DNA of 64,000 nucleotides from NCBI RefSeq assembly GCF_001680005.1, contig NC_033563.1, forward strand, positions 1,938,501 to 2,002,500, written 5' to 3'. Shown here piece by piece: positions 1 through 12,209 of the stretch. Positions within the stretch are counted from its first letter, which is position 1, and every line of letters starts with the position of its first letter. The notes below the pieces were generated by a model. It worked only from the letters and a program-made list of their open reading frames with translations, had not been told where the DNA came from and did not search any database. The DNA comes from Plasmodium coatneyi. Its lineage: Eukaryota > Apicomplexa > Aconoidasida > Haemosporida > Plasmodiidae. The translations under genes and the position numbers were made by a program.

Positions 1-857
1 AATTAAAAAAAAAACCAGTAATGTGAGGGCACATATTATGCATGTATTCCCCCATTATATAATGAGTACCGCATGCCGAAGAACAGAAGCACAACTGAAT
101 ACAACAGCAACGATAACAACAGCAACGATAACAACAGCAAATTTTTGCGCAAGAAAAATTTGAATGAATCACACATTCCCTATATTTCCCCTTTTCTATG
201 AATATATATATGTGCTTAATGCAGAATATATACATAAAAAAAAGGAAGCACATGTAAAGCAAAGCACAAAATAAATTGTTTCAAAAAGGGAGTGAGCGAA
301 TTGTGTACAATATATATATGCATAATCCTTAATAAAGGAAATCTAAGGTTAAAAAGAAATATTTAAATCTGAATAAAATAATTAAAAAATTTTTCACCAT
401 AAAACGGAAAAAGAATTATATTCTTAAAGGGGGTAAGGAACAAATAATGGTAATAAGGAGCAGTAAACGTGTACGTAAGTGCACGCAGAGTATAATAACA
501 TGGGAAAAACAGAGTAAATAAAAATTATGGCAAAGTATGATCTTCAGCTTATCCTTCCCTTGAGTTCAATAATTAATGCTTCACATAAATAAGTAGCACA
601 CAAATAACATATGTACGTCTGTATAATGTAGGTTCACAGTAACATGAAGTTTTCTGAAGGAAGAAAAATAGATTTTTTAATGAAAAAATAGAGGCTTCAT
701 GTGTACAATTAAGTTATAGTCATAAAGGAAGGGTAGAAGGGTGCCTATGTAAGAAATTAAAAGTAATGGGGCCAGTAATAGTGAACAATAGGATAAGTGA
801 ATAAAGTAGGTTACAGAATATACATGAAATACTAGTAACCAACGGGAATTAGGGAAA
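1..857. other. Intergenic DNA upstream of KIR-1
   Basis: AT-rich sequence with no supportable gene. A short run of direct repeats (a 15-base AACAGCAACGATAAC-type unit) lies at about 103-140. The remainder is presumably 5' flank of KIR-1. Confidence 0.5.
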
Positions 858-3172
858 ATGTCGGATGAAGTAAGTAAGAGAAAAGTGAAAGTGCAGCGTA
901 TTAGATAGAATACATAGAATTAATATATGTGAATATATGATGTAGAATGCACCTTACAATTAATGAATTTATAGGAAACATGCCTTAAGAGGCAGAGCTC
1001 CCAAAAATTATACTATGGCGATTTTAATAAAGAAGTAGGGGGGGCTACTTGCGATGATATGTGTATTCAGAAAAGGGAAGAATTAAAAGGTATACTGAAT
1101 GGAGATGAAAATGCAGAAACTATAGCACAAACAATTGCAGAAGGTTGGTGTGTTGTGAATAGTAAATGCGGAAAGCAGAAACCGCTCTTGTTCGATGGTG
1201 TTACTTTTTATTATTGGTTGGGAAATGAAATATCCAATGTAGTAGGAGATGAAGAGGGAAATTTTCGGAATACTATAGGTACTATATGTGATAAAGTAAA
1301 GAGCACTGTTGGAGGGAAGGAATACCCTTATATGTGCCCTAAGGTAACGAAAAAACAGTTTCAATGGTTAAAAGTAATATACGATTACACTCTTAATTAT
1401 AAAAATGGAAAGGACACCATGGTAAGGAGGGACAATGCATGTACAGATCAATGTAGGAGCTACGTAAGGAATATTAAAGATAAATATGGAAACGAGAGAG
1501 AAATATGTAAGGGAAGTGGAGTAACGGACTGTTATAAGGAAATTAGGGGAATGTTCAGTAGTAGAGCAGGAAGAACAATTAAGGAACCATCAAAATTAAC
1601 ATGCCAACCTCCTATAGCAGTCAAACCTGCTACAGCAGCAAAACCTGTTGCAGCAGTACGACCTCCCGCACCACGAGCAGCAGCAGAACATCTAGGACAA
1701 CCAAGAGGTGAAGAATCCTCAAGGGATGGAGTAACTTCCCAAAGTGTACATTCTAGACCTGAAGCAAGACCTGCACCACCTGAACCACCAGGTGAACCAA
1801 CACGCCAAGCAGGTAAGTATGTTATAGAGTGAAAGGCTAAATCAAAAAGGGAGAACTACATCTTAAGTATAAAGTGAGAAAATTATATACACACACCTTA
1901 TGTATAGAGTAAAACTATACACACCTTAAGTAGAGTGAAACTACCTTGGGGGAGGAGCTGACCTTAAGTAGAGTACCTCCACAGAAGGGAGGTAAAAGGA
2001 GTAAAAAACTCCCATGTAGAATGTGTTATTCCACACACAACATTCTCCCTACTAACACATTTCTAGAAGAAATGATACATGGTGCATGGTGCACCCAGAG
2101 CATCCTGGGCTTATAATATTTTATGTATTCTATTTCATATATTCTTCATTCTATTTGATATATTCTTTATTATATTGTACACATTTGTTGCTACTTATTT
2201 TTTAGGTTCACAAGGTGTAAGGGGTGAAGCAGGTCAACCGGGTGTAAAGGGTGAAAGGGGTGCACCTGGTCTAACAGGTGATAGAGGTCCACCAGGTGAA
2301 AAGGGTCCAAGGGGAGAACCTGCCTCTGCTGAAACCGCTACTCCAGCTCCTGTAGAAAGAGCCCCTGATGAGAAAGCAAGGGAAGACCCTGACACTGCTG
2401 GCAGTAGACAAAAGGAGGGTGTTGCTGGTGTTGATCTTGGAGGCGGTGCCTCTGGAAAGGATACTGTATCCAAGGATGCTACTAAAACGAATGGTGACCA
2501 TCAGGGACCACAATTACAATCCGCACAGGATGGACCAAGTCCCCATTCATCTTCGGAAACATTACTATTAGGGACAGGTGGTGCCCGTCCTGCCGATGCT
2601 ACCACCATCCCTACCATCCCAATTGTATCTGCCACGTTGCCTACCATAGCAGGAATTGGAGTCATTACTTTCCTGTTGTACAGAGTAGGAACAGTTATAA
2701 TAAGAATATGCACATACATAATGTGGATAATGGGTATTGTACCTTCTAGGGAATAAATATAAAGAATGAGCTGTATTATACATGGTCCATGTTCCTACCC
2801 TTACTTCCTTCCTTACAGTACACTTCCTTATTCCGTGGGATAGGTAACTCCTCCTTTAAAGGAAAAAAAAGAGGAAAAAAAAGATCCATTGAACAGAACT
2901 TGGTTATGGAAACGGACGACGACGATTCTATCGACTACTCCACCGAATATGCAACAACAGAACATTCAACAGGAGGAGGCTCCACATTAAACGACTCAAC
3001 ATTTGACTCAACGTATGATTCAACGGAAGAGTCTACAGTGGAGGATTCAGTAGAGGATTCTAACACAGAATACTCTGTCCCATATACTACTACTATAGTA
3101 CCATCATCATCTAGAATAAGAACCAATACAGCAGGAGATCGTCGAAAAAATATACGTTATCATCCTATATAA
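858..3172 (+). CDS. KIR protein with collagen-like stalk (KIR-1)
   Basis: PIR-superfamily (KIR) variant antigen, expected on the infected erythrocyte. Exons 858-869, 975-1812, 2206-2684 and 2819-3172 join in phase to 560 residues. Exon 1 encodes only MSDE and is followed by GTAAGT. The ectodomain (about residues 5-225) is Cys-rich and has the family motif FYYWLGNE at 82-89. A Pro/Ala/Glu-rich stalk follows. Exon 3 then opens with 13 perfect Gly-X-Y triplets (residues 284-322), including GERGAPGLTGDRGPPGEK. The membrane span is at about 421-443. The tail is Ser/Thr/Asp-rich, with DSTxxST repeats and an ending RKNIRYHPI. No signal peptide is visible, as is usual for PIRs. It is longer than the single-domain KIRs here (344-393 residues) because of the stalk. 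It is convergent with KIR-2. KIR identity is firm; the collagen origin is inference. Confidence 0.92.
2206..2321 (+). repeat. Collagen-like Gly-X-Y coding repeat in KIR-1
   Basis: Thirteen consecutive Gly-X-Y triplets with typical collagen X/Y choices (P, E, A, L at X; P, K, R, T at Y). The block starts exactly at the exon 3 splice acceptor and ends at GEP before an Ala/Thr/Pro spacer. It is visibly more GC-rich than the flanking introns. Confidence 0.85.
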
Positions 3173-3396
3173 TGTTATTCTCACCTACAGAGCAAAAAAA
3201 AAAAAAAATAGAAATCTATTATTGCTGCTCACATCACAAGTAGCACATATAAAACATTGGATGTGTAATGTGACCCACTTAATATAAAGCGTTATGCGAA
3301 GTTCACAAACTGCAAAGGACAAAGTGGCACTTCATTCCTATTTTTCCTTATTTCTCTCTTTCTTTATTTCTTATTTTTTTTGTGCGTTGAATTTTG

Positions 3397-3431
<35 letters not shown>

Positions 3432-3679
3432 CAACCTTGTTTTTAATTCATTTTGTTTTTTTGTAATATTTTACGCCGTGTAATTTTATTTTGCGCGCGC
3501 TTGCTGGTGCACGTTGCACTTCTTTTCGCACAGTAGCGACGGCAAGCACGGAAATATTTTGTGCATTTTTCTGCTTCGGGGTTGTTAATTTACTGTTTCG
3601 AATTTTAACATTTCGTATTACATATTTTAACTGTGTGTTCGTCGTATTTCCGACAATACAATTTTCCATTTTTTTCACG

Positions 3680-4070
3680 TTTCACAGGGCATATTTCAAC
3701 AGTTTCCATTTTAATGTTTACATTTAACGATTTTCACATTTTAACTGTGTTCACACATTTTTTACACAATTTTCATTTTAACTGTGTTCACATTTTACAC
3801 AGTTTTCATTTTAACTTTGTTCACATTTTACACAGTTTTCATTTTAACTTTGTTCACATTGTCAACTGTGATAACATTTTACACAGTTTTTCATTTTAAC
3901 TGCGTTCACATTTTTTACACAATTTTCATTTAACGGTGTTCACATTTTTTACACAGTTTTCATTTTAACTGTGTGCACATTTTATAGTTTTCATTTGAAC
4001 TGTGTTCACACATTTTACACAGTTTGCACATTTTAACGGTGTTCGTCGTTTTTTCACACAATGCACATTT
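3680..4070. repeat. Hairpin-forming minisatellite between convergent KIR-1 and KIR-2
   Basis: About ten imperfect copies of a roughly 33-base unit of the form ACACAGTT-ttcatttt-AACTGTGT followed by tcacatttt. The two outer 8-mers are reverse complements, so each well-kept copy can form a stem-loop. The block lies between the 3' ends of two convergent genes. The rest of 3173-4253 is poly-T and AT-rich, with no gene seen. Confidence 0.7.
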
Positions 4071-4253
4071 AAGTTATTCTCGTTACGACAATATCACCAC
4101 CAGTAAGTCCAGAAGCAGAAGGGAGGAGTACGAAAAAAAAGATGAAAAAGGAAGGAAAAAAAAAAAAAAAAAATGTTCTTCCGTTCCTGCACTGCATGAA
4201 GTTCCCGGATGCTTATGGACCCCCCCCGAAAGGGAAATTCCCATCCTTAGATG

Positions 4254-6797
4254 TTACATGCGCTGATAGCGTATATTTCTTTGCCTTCTTTCGTTCCTTT
4301 GTTGCCTTTGCTGTTGTTGCCTATTATTCGTTCCTCTAAGTGGCGGTGGTCGTCGTCCTCGTGATAGTTGTCGTTCTCGTGGTCGTTCGCCATTATATAT
4401 GGTAGAACTATCTGTGTAATCTGAAGTGGAATATTCTGTTGTGGTAGAACCTCCTATTGTTGAACCATTTTCTGTTGTGGAGTCATCAAAGTGGTGACGT
4501 CCCATTGTGGTTGATCTTCTTCTATTTTTATTGTTCGGAATGTAGTTAAGGATCCAAGGAGGTAAAAGATTATACTAATAAAGGAGAAGGAAAGGAAAGG
4601 GGGAGGAAGGGTGGAAGAGTGTTAAAGATATACATATACAGGTATATATATGACATATATACATATATATATGTATATATATTGTTTTTTCTAACATTTA
4701 TTTTTAAATGAATGTACATATATAAATAAAGTGCTAATATTTATGTACATTCCAAATGTGTGTATGTATATTGTGTTAGTGGTGGTCATAATTGTACCTT
4801 GTATGAAAGGAAGGCAAGTGTTGGTAGTGCTCCTATTCCAAGTATGGAAGACACAGCAGCAGCTGTGGCATTTATTCCTGCTGAACATGATAATTGTGCT
4901 AACTTCTTACTACAGGAATCTTTATACTTCTGTTCAAAATTTGTACAATGCGAACCAGCAGTACTACCACTTTCACATTCCCTTTTCACATTATCATAAA
5001 TTGTAAAAATGCCTTCCATGTATTCCTTAAGTTTTTCAGTACAGCGAGATCCAGATTGCTCCAGCCGTTGTTTAATAGTGCTGTAGTCTTGAGAATGGTC
5101 GTATATTTTTTTCATTTGTGGGAACTGGTCTTTGCTAATATTTTCATACAAAATTTTGCACTTACTTGTACCATTTTCCTTTGGTAATTTTGTGCAGATT
5201 TCGGTCATAACTTTTGAGAATGAATTCGGATCCGTTAATTTATTCATTATTAAATCTCCTACCCAATAGTAGAAGAAATTATAACGTTCATTATAAGATG
5301 AAGTATACCCCTTACTGCTGCCCATCATTTTGGTTACATAGAACCAGGCTCCTGCAATTTTATCTATAGAGTCCTTAACTTCTGGGTAACTGTCTGATAT
5401 ACCGTTTAAACTGTCTTTTATTGGACTAAATCCGGCATGCTGTTTGTATAAGTCGTAGCCAATGTCTAAACTCCCGTACAGATCTTTTGAGGGTAATAGA
5501 CTCAAATATGGATCCGCCTATAAATATGTAATTCAGTGGAATTTGCATACATATATTCCCATACACTTCCAAGATTTTTAAATTTACTATTGTACACATT
5601 AGATATTACGTAAAGAATATGTGCTTATATTCATTCGAAACAGAGAAAAAAGAAGAGGGGTGGATTAATTTTCTATTATTGTTGTTGATGTTGTTGGACT
5701 GACCTGGTTAAGGGGAATAGAATGAGCAGGAACAGGTTTCTGACGACTACGTTGATGACGTGCTGCATTCTCTTTTGCTTGTGCTTTACGGCTAGCCTTC
5801 CTCGAAGCAACATCGTCCTTATGTTGTTTTGTATATTCTAATTCCAATTTAATGTCTTTGTGAACTATAACTTTCGGTTCACGTCTTTCTTCTTTTCCTT
5901 TATCCGCTAAGGTTAGTGGGTTCTTCTGACCATCGCTCGTTTCATATTTATTTTTGAACTCTTTGCAATATGAATTCGTTTTACCGTTACAATCTTTATT
6001 TATTGCTTCAAATGCTGTTTTAGCTTGGTCCAGATGCTGGAAATATTTTTCATCGCAGGAGTTGTCAAAGTCTTTCAATTTTTGCTTTATTCCTTCATAG
6101 TCAAAGGAGAAGTCATGGACGGTTTTCCAATTATCAAAAGTGTCCTCAGTAATGTTTTCAGTGTCGGCGTATAAAAGTTTACAATTATCTTTAACCTTAA
6201 ATTCTTTCAATGCCTCATAAATTTTTTCCATAATATTTAAAAATTTACTACCATTTCCTTCCACCTTTGGCCATACCTCATTCCCAAGCCAATAATATAA
6301 GAAATCACACCATGCAATGGGCAAAGGTTCGTCCGTTTCGCCCGTTCCTTCCCCTTCCTCCTGTCCCACCCCCAACACTTCTTCGATCTCCTCTTGCTCC
6401 GTGTCTTCCTCTTCTTGCTTCTTCATTGTAGTTACGAAACACAATACTTTGGCAATATCTTCGGCTTCCTCTTTAATTTCCTGGCACGAATCTAATTTTT
6501 TCCTTGCTTTTCCAAGTTCTCCATTATTGAAACTACAGTATTCCGGAACTTTATCGAACGCACCATAGAGACGTAATTTCGACTCCAACACTTTTAAGGT
6601 AGCTCCCTATAAATATGGTTAGTAAAATATATATATTTCTTTCTGTACCCTTTCACCTCTTTTTTTATTATATTATGTAAATAAATTATTACTCACGCAC
6701 ACACATATATTTATGTATGTAATCATTTTAAACAGAGGACGAAATGTACATTTAGATATTTTCCTCCTGTAGATTCTGCTGGTGCGGTTTCGGACAT
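4254..6797 (-). CDS. KIR protein with two ectodomains (KIR-2)
   Basis: Minus-strand KIR with duplicated PIR ectodomain. Exons 6797-6750, 6606-5704, 5517-4798 and 4574-4254 join in phase to 663 residues. Domain 1 (about 17-270) has LYYWLGNE at 119-126 and an unusual Glu-rich loop just before it (about 78-110). Domain 2 (from 318) has FFYYWVGD at 398-405. A basic Lys/Arg/Gln-rich linker, with no clear family match, joins them. The membrane span is at about 535-557. The tail exon starts YNLLPPWI and ends RNIRYQRM. The donor of exon 2 is a weak GTCAGT but keeps phase. Exon 1 (MSETAPAESTGGKYLN, donor GTACAT) is the least certain part. An alternative is two adjacent genes, but domain 1 has no membrane span of its own. 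Confidence 0.88.
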
Positions 6798-7085
6798 GGT
6801 GTATAGGTGTGTGCTTTTGTATAAAATAAACTTGTATTACAAATTGTTCTGCTTATATATTTATACAGAACATACATGTGTAGGAAATTTGCTCCCCTTC
6901 CAACAATGATTATAACACAAAAAAAAAAAAAAGGGAGGAAAGTACAAAATGTCTGCCGTAAAATATTTTTTACCTTTTTCTTCCTTTAATACGTGTACAT
7001 ATATAGCATTTATATATGTATATATATATATAATGAACAAACAAAAAAAAAAAACAAAAAGAAAATGTAAGGAACAACTAAGCAC
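6798..7085. other. 5' flank of KIR-2
   Basis: AT-rich sequence with poly-A/T tracts. No gene is seen. Confidence 0.4.
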
Positions 7086-7993
7086 AGGGTCCCAAATGAA
7101 ATAAGAATAACAGAAAGAGAGAGCAGATGTAATTAAAAAAAAAATTTTTTTTTTCTCTTATACACGTTCCTTCTTTACACATTCCTTCTTTATACGTTCC
7201 TTCCTTAAATCATTCCTTCTTTATACGTTCCTTCCTTAAATCATTCCTTCTTTATACGTTCCTTCCTTAAATCATTCCTTCTTTATACTTTTTTATTCTT
7301 ACATTATTGTATTGCGTATTGTGTATGGTCATTGTTTGGAATATATGATATTATTATTATTATTTACTTCACTTATTTGTTATCAATATGAGGAAGGAAG
7401 GAAGAAAGGAAGGGGCGTAAATTCCTTTTTTCTTTTGACCTGAAGAAGAATTTTTAGCATGCATGTTGTTATTGCATAGTTCATTCTCCCTTAAATGGTG
7501 ATTATTAAGAAGTTGTTGACACATGCACATATATATATAGTATAGTTTATATATATATATATATGGAGGAATTTCCCCTCCACGCCGAGTGTATAGATTA
7601 CATTTTTGTATATAATTAAATAGCTCAACTAATAGAGCAGAATTAATTCTATATAGGGGGGGAAGGAATTGTGCAAATTATATATAGTGGAAGGATGCGG
7701 GAACACATATATATATATATATGTGGAATAAGAACCACATGTATTTAAAGAGAATTGAATTAATTATATATATATGGGGGAAGGAGGAAGGAGAAATATA
7801 TATGTGCTTGCTCATTTATAGTAACATCTTCTACAAAGTACACTTTTACTCTTTCCGTTTATATGATTATATTAGCAAAGAGTAGTAATTCTTTTTTTCT
7901 TCTTCCCTTTTCTTTTCTTTTTTTTTCCTTTCTTCCAATTTCTGGTATGAGCACAACATGAAGAAGGCATTAATTTCATATATACATACATAC

Positions 7994-8024
<31 letters not shown>

Positions 8025-9330
8025 TATGTGTACATTGTGTACCATTATTATCCTTATTTATGTTGTGTCATACATTGTAATTTATGGAATGGTGAATAAT
8101 ATATAGGGGCAGGGGTCTGCAAAATACAGGTCATGTGGATCTTTTCCATTTATAGTTTCCCCCTTTATAAGTGATGAGCGGTCCAATTGGAATATGTGAA
8201 CTGAATAATAGTACCTGAGCATCATGCACTATGGTGATGCATCCTTATTATATATATACATATATATGCATATGTATATGTATATATATATGTATGTATA
8301 TGTGTGTATATATACTTATCTACATATATATATATATATATATATATGTGTACACATACATATGTGTATATATATGGGGTATATGTGTATGTAGATATAT
8401 ATGTATGAAGATATATATATATATATATGTATGTGTGACTATAATATTTGTGAATACAATACTTGTAACTACAATGAATATTATATATATATGTAGGAAA
8501 TAGAGCAAGCACTGTATGAGCAATATAGTAATAGTGTGCATATACACAAACAAACAAACACATCACATACACACACACCCTACTAATAGTAAAGGTACAT
8601 ATACGTACACTACTTCCCTGGAATGTAGGAGTACCATGATCCACAACTAAATGGTATTGCCATATTCATGCTTTTCCTTCAGTAGTGTAAGAAGGAGGAA
8701 GAATATTCCTGTCCCTACTTCCATAAAAACAGGAATGGACAACCTTGGAAAAGAGATCCTTTATGTAGAACGCCGTTCCCCCCCTCTCCCCTTATAATGA
8801 TAGAATGCCCCCCATCCGAACGGACTATTAAAGGGAAGTGCCTCCCTCATCCTCCCTTTGAGGGGATCATAGTGAGAACCACTTCCCTTTTTTGGGGTGG
8901 TTGTAGTGGTGGGGAACATTACCTTCCCGCCCCATCCTTCCTTCTTAGGAGGATGTGTGTGGGAAACCTGTCCACTCCCCCTTTTAGGAGGGTGTGAAAT
9001 CCCCCCTTTTGAGGGAGGTTGTAGTGGTGGGGAGAACATCATCCCCCCATCCTTCTAGAAGGTTGTAGGAATATCCTAGGTGGTTGTAGTGGGGAAACCT
9101 CCTCCCCCCTCCGTAATGTTCCCCCTTTTTGAGGGAGGTTGTAGTGGTGGGGAGAACATCATCCCCTCCTTTCCTTCACCTCCCCTTTTAGGAAGTGTTG
9201 TAGTGGGGGAACATCATCCCTTCTCATCAAGGAAGGAACAACAATTCCTTCTTGAGGAAGGAAAAGGAGCAACAATTCTTTCTTCAGCAAGAGAAGGAAC
9301 AACATTCCTTCCTGAAGGAAAGGGAAGGTA
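7086..9330. repeat. Duplicated non-coding flank, copy 1 (5' of KIR-2)
   Basis: Long non-coding segment that matches 41902-43960 in the same order. Shared landmarks are the GGGTCCCAAA start, the AAGTTGTTGACACATGCACA stretch, a TAGCTCAA..TAATAGAGCAGAATTAATTCT stretch, a GATGAGCGGTCCAATT block, TA microsatellites, and a GC-richer 3' part with repeated GGGAGGTTGTAGTGGTGGGG. It holds an array of TTCCTTCTTTATACG / TTCCTTCCTTAAATCA units at 7160-7290 that is mostly missing from copy 2. Its open frames are products of TA or GGTGG repeats and are not genes. Confidence 0.8.
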
Positions 9331-10075
9331 ACAACTTCCTTCCTCCTTCCTAAGGGAGAAGGAAGGAAAGGAAATACAAGGAATTCTTCATTGTAGGAGG
9401 AAAGGAATTTTTCATTTTAGAAGGAAGGAAGTAAAATTTTCAATTTAGAAGGGAAAGGAGGAAATGAAAATTACATTTTAATGGAAGGAGTGGAGTGAAT
9501 TTTTCATTTTAGGAGGAAAGGAGAAAGGAAGGAAGAAAGAATTTTTCATTTTATAAGAAAGGATGGAAGATCTAACGGGGGAAGGAAGGAAGGGTTCTGA
9601 GGAAGGGTCTAAGAAAGGAAGGAAGAAAGAATTTTTCATTTTATAAGAAAGCATGGAAGATCTAACGGGGGAAGGAAGGAAGAGTTCTGAGGATCTAAGA
9701 AGGGAAGGTTTGGCGTGGGCGTGTACGTTACAAGGAAGGAAAAGTATTACTATAAAAAAAATATGAAAATATACGTATATATATTCCTGCCTTCCTTCTT
9801 AGTACACATAATCAACACACAATTCCATCTCCTTCCTGTATAACATATGTACACTTCCTTTATCTGCTGTATGTACTTAATTTATCCAATAAAATTGAAC
9901 TATTCCAATAGGTATAAATATACTCATATATAGAAAAAGGAGGGGAAGAGTATTCTCTGTGTATATATTAACTGCATACAATATGACACATGCTAAAAAC
10001 TTCTAATAATAATCTCCCTTTAAAAAAATAATGGGAGGAATATTAATGAATAGAATACATCCTAAAAAATTTCCC

Positions 10076-10116
<41 letters not shown>

Positions 10117-10662
10117 ATGTTCCGGCCTTCTCCTATATACGTATGGGTAGAGGTTTATAAGTAATAATATAACATTCCAAACGAACACAATCACAAACAA
10201 CTTCACAAACAATCAGTCCCAATGTACAATGCAATAATATTATAATGTAAATAAATAAATGCAGTGCAAGGAAGGAAGGAAGCAAGCAAAGATATGAGAG
10301 AAAAGGAAAAGTTTACATCCATTACTTCCTCCCCCCAAATCCTTCCCTATTCGTTAATACTTCCGCTTCCCCCTTTTTTTTCGGATTCGGAAATATATAA
10401 GAGGAAGAACACACATTCCATTTTGTGAACAACAACACATATTCCTTCTTTAAAAAAGCTGATTATAAGGAAAAAAAAGAAGAAGAAATGAGATATATTT
10501 AATATTCTTATCTATAGAACGGGCAGGAGTTATCATATAGTTAGTACTTTATTCATGAACAACACATTCCATTTCTTTCTTAAAAAAAAGTAGATTATAT
10601 GAGAAGAAGAAGAAGAAGGAGGAAGGGTTGATGAAACAACACGCATATAAAACGTGACTACC
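9331..10662. repeat. Purine-rich repeats and 5' flank of KIR-3
   Basis: Positions 9331-9720 hold GGAAGGAAGGAA-type repeats interspersed with AATTTTTCATTTTA. A duplicated piece (GGAAGATCTAACGGGGGAAG) occurs at about 9567 and 9655. A poly-A run of about 35 lies near 10080. The remainder is AT-rich with no gene seen. Confidence 0.6.
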
Positions 10663-12209
10663 ATGGTAGGAGAGGCATCGCCAGGAAAAGGGACACCATT
10701 GGGGGTTCGTTAATCCTTTTATCCGAAGTGGACACAAGAATATAATAAATATAATATTCTGTATGTGCAACATAATAAATTAAAATGTGGCATACACAGG
10801 AGCATGTACATTTTCCTCATTACATTAATAGGCAACGGATTTAAATCTCTTAACTTCAAAAAAAACATATAGTAAATTTGATGAAGGGTTGAGTTATGGT
10901 AGCACATTTTGTCCTTGGTTCGATAGTACAAAGACTGCATTAGAAAGTAAATTGGGCGCGCACGAAAGTGTCAAAGCTTATGCAGATCAGATAGTAAAAG
11001 CATGGTGCTACGGATATGCACTGGGAACATCAGTTTTTCGCTATAGTCCAGAGTGTACTTTCTTTTATTATTGGTTAGGGGACATATTAATTAACAAATT
11101 TAAAGTGAACGAATCATTTTTGAGTATTATGAAAACAATATATGACGAATTTAAAGGTATTCCTGGAGGAGGAATTGCTGGCGCAGAAAATGGTTGTGAC
11201 ATTATATACGAGGATATAAAAGATGATATTTTCCCCCATGTGAAAATACATTTCGACTACAAACAGGACTACCAAATTTTATTAACGCAGTTAGGGAATG
11301 ATGGTGTTAGTGGTGACGGTGGTGGTACAAAGACTTGTGATACAACCTATCATAAACATCTAGAAAACATTAAATCAGCATGTTCTACTATAGGAGCAGA
11401 TTGTGACAAGGATAACGGGACACCTAAGAGTGGTTCCTATTGTAACCCGCTTCGTGCGGCGGCAAGCGCGGAAGGAGCAGCTGGAAAATATTGTAAGGAA
11501 GAGTTTCTGCAGAAATTACACTGTAATGAAGTAACTGTACCACCAACTGAACGGGCAGCTGGAGCCCATTCCGGAGTTAGTAGTGATGCCCCTGCAGCTG
11601 TAGGTCCTATTGTCTCTTCCATACTTCCTGTAGTGGGCCTCCCAGCACTCGCTTATGCTTTATATAAAGTATAATTAACATAATTATAATAGAGCTATAT
11701 ATATGTGCATATATGTATATGCACATACATATACGTCCATATATATATAACATATATATACATATGTACATACACATATACATAAATATATATACATACA
11801 TATAATTGCATATATATATATATATATGTATATATGTGTACATATTTCTACTCTTCCCTTATTTCATTCTTCTTCCTTTTTCCTTCATTCCCTTTTAACC
11901 CTTCAGTATTCCCCACTACCTTCTTGGTTCCACAACCAATTTGGGAAAAACAGTAGCGGAGGAAGGAACAGAAGCAGGAGTAGACGGAACAGAAGAAGTG
12001 GAAAATCCACGATCCAACGAAACTTTGATACTCTAACAGAAACTTCTTCTATAGATATGTCGACAATAGACTCTACATTAGGTGACTCCACATTCGAATC
12101 AATGGACAATTCAAAAATAAGTTCCATCGAATATGGCGCACAATCTACAAACAGAAAAACGAATAATAATAGATCGAATCGCAGGAATATTAGTTATCAA
12201 CGTATGTAA
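10663..12209 (+). CDS. KIR protein, single ectodomain (KIR-3)
   Basis: KIR with exons 10663-10704 (tentative), 10832-11668 and 11907-12209, giving about 393 residues. The ectodomain starts ATDLNLLTSKKTYSKF, has FFYYWLGD in its centre, and carries spaced Cys pairs. An Ala-rich stalk and a membrane span (about PIVSSILPVVGLPALAYALYK) follow. The tail is Arg-rich then Ser/Thr/Asp-rich, ending RNISYQRM. Exon 1 starts at ACCATGG. Splicing could occur directly after the ATG (GTAGGA) or after 14 codons (GTTCGT); both are phase 0. The gene is clearly paralogous to KIR-10 (shared STKTAL.SKLG, AWCYGYALG and IAGAEN.CDIIYED). Intron 2 is a TA/CA microsatellite. Confidence 0.9.

Noticed and set aside
2234..2513. 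Minus-strand frames opposite the collagen-like block
   Set aside because: Mirror of GC-rich Gly/Pro codons. The + frame is spliced in phase to a full KIR.
5665..5703. KIR-2 domain 1 as a separate gene ending at 5665
   Set aside because: It would lack a membrane span and tail. Splicing at CAG|GTCAGT to the next ectodomain keeps phase, and three other KIRs have the same two-domain layout.
7610..7665. tRNA-like D-arm (TAGCTCAA..TAATAGAGC), also at about 42350
   Set aside because: It has a plausible D-arm but no T-loop consensus or paired acceptor stem at the right distance. The repetition is explained by the duplicated flank.
8222..8644. Tyr/Ile-rich open frames on both strands
   Set aside because: TA/TG microsatellite translation with no family features. 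Similar frames occur at 15008-15231, 29396-29641, 42905-43351 and 53060-53386.
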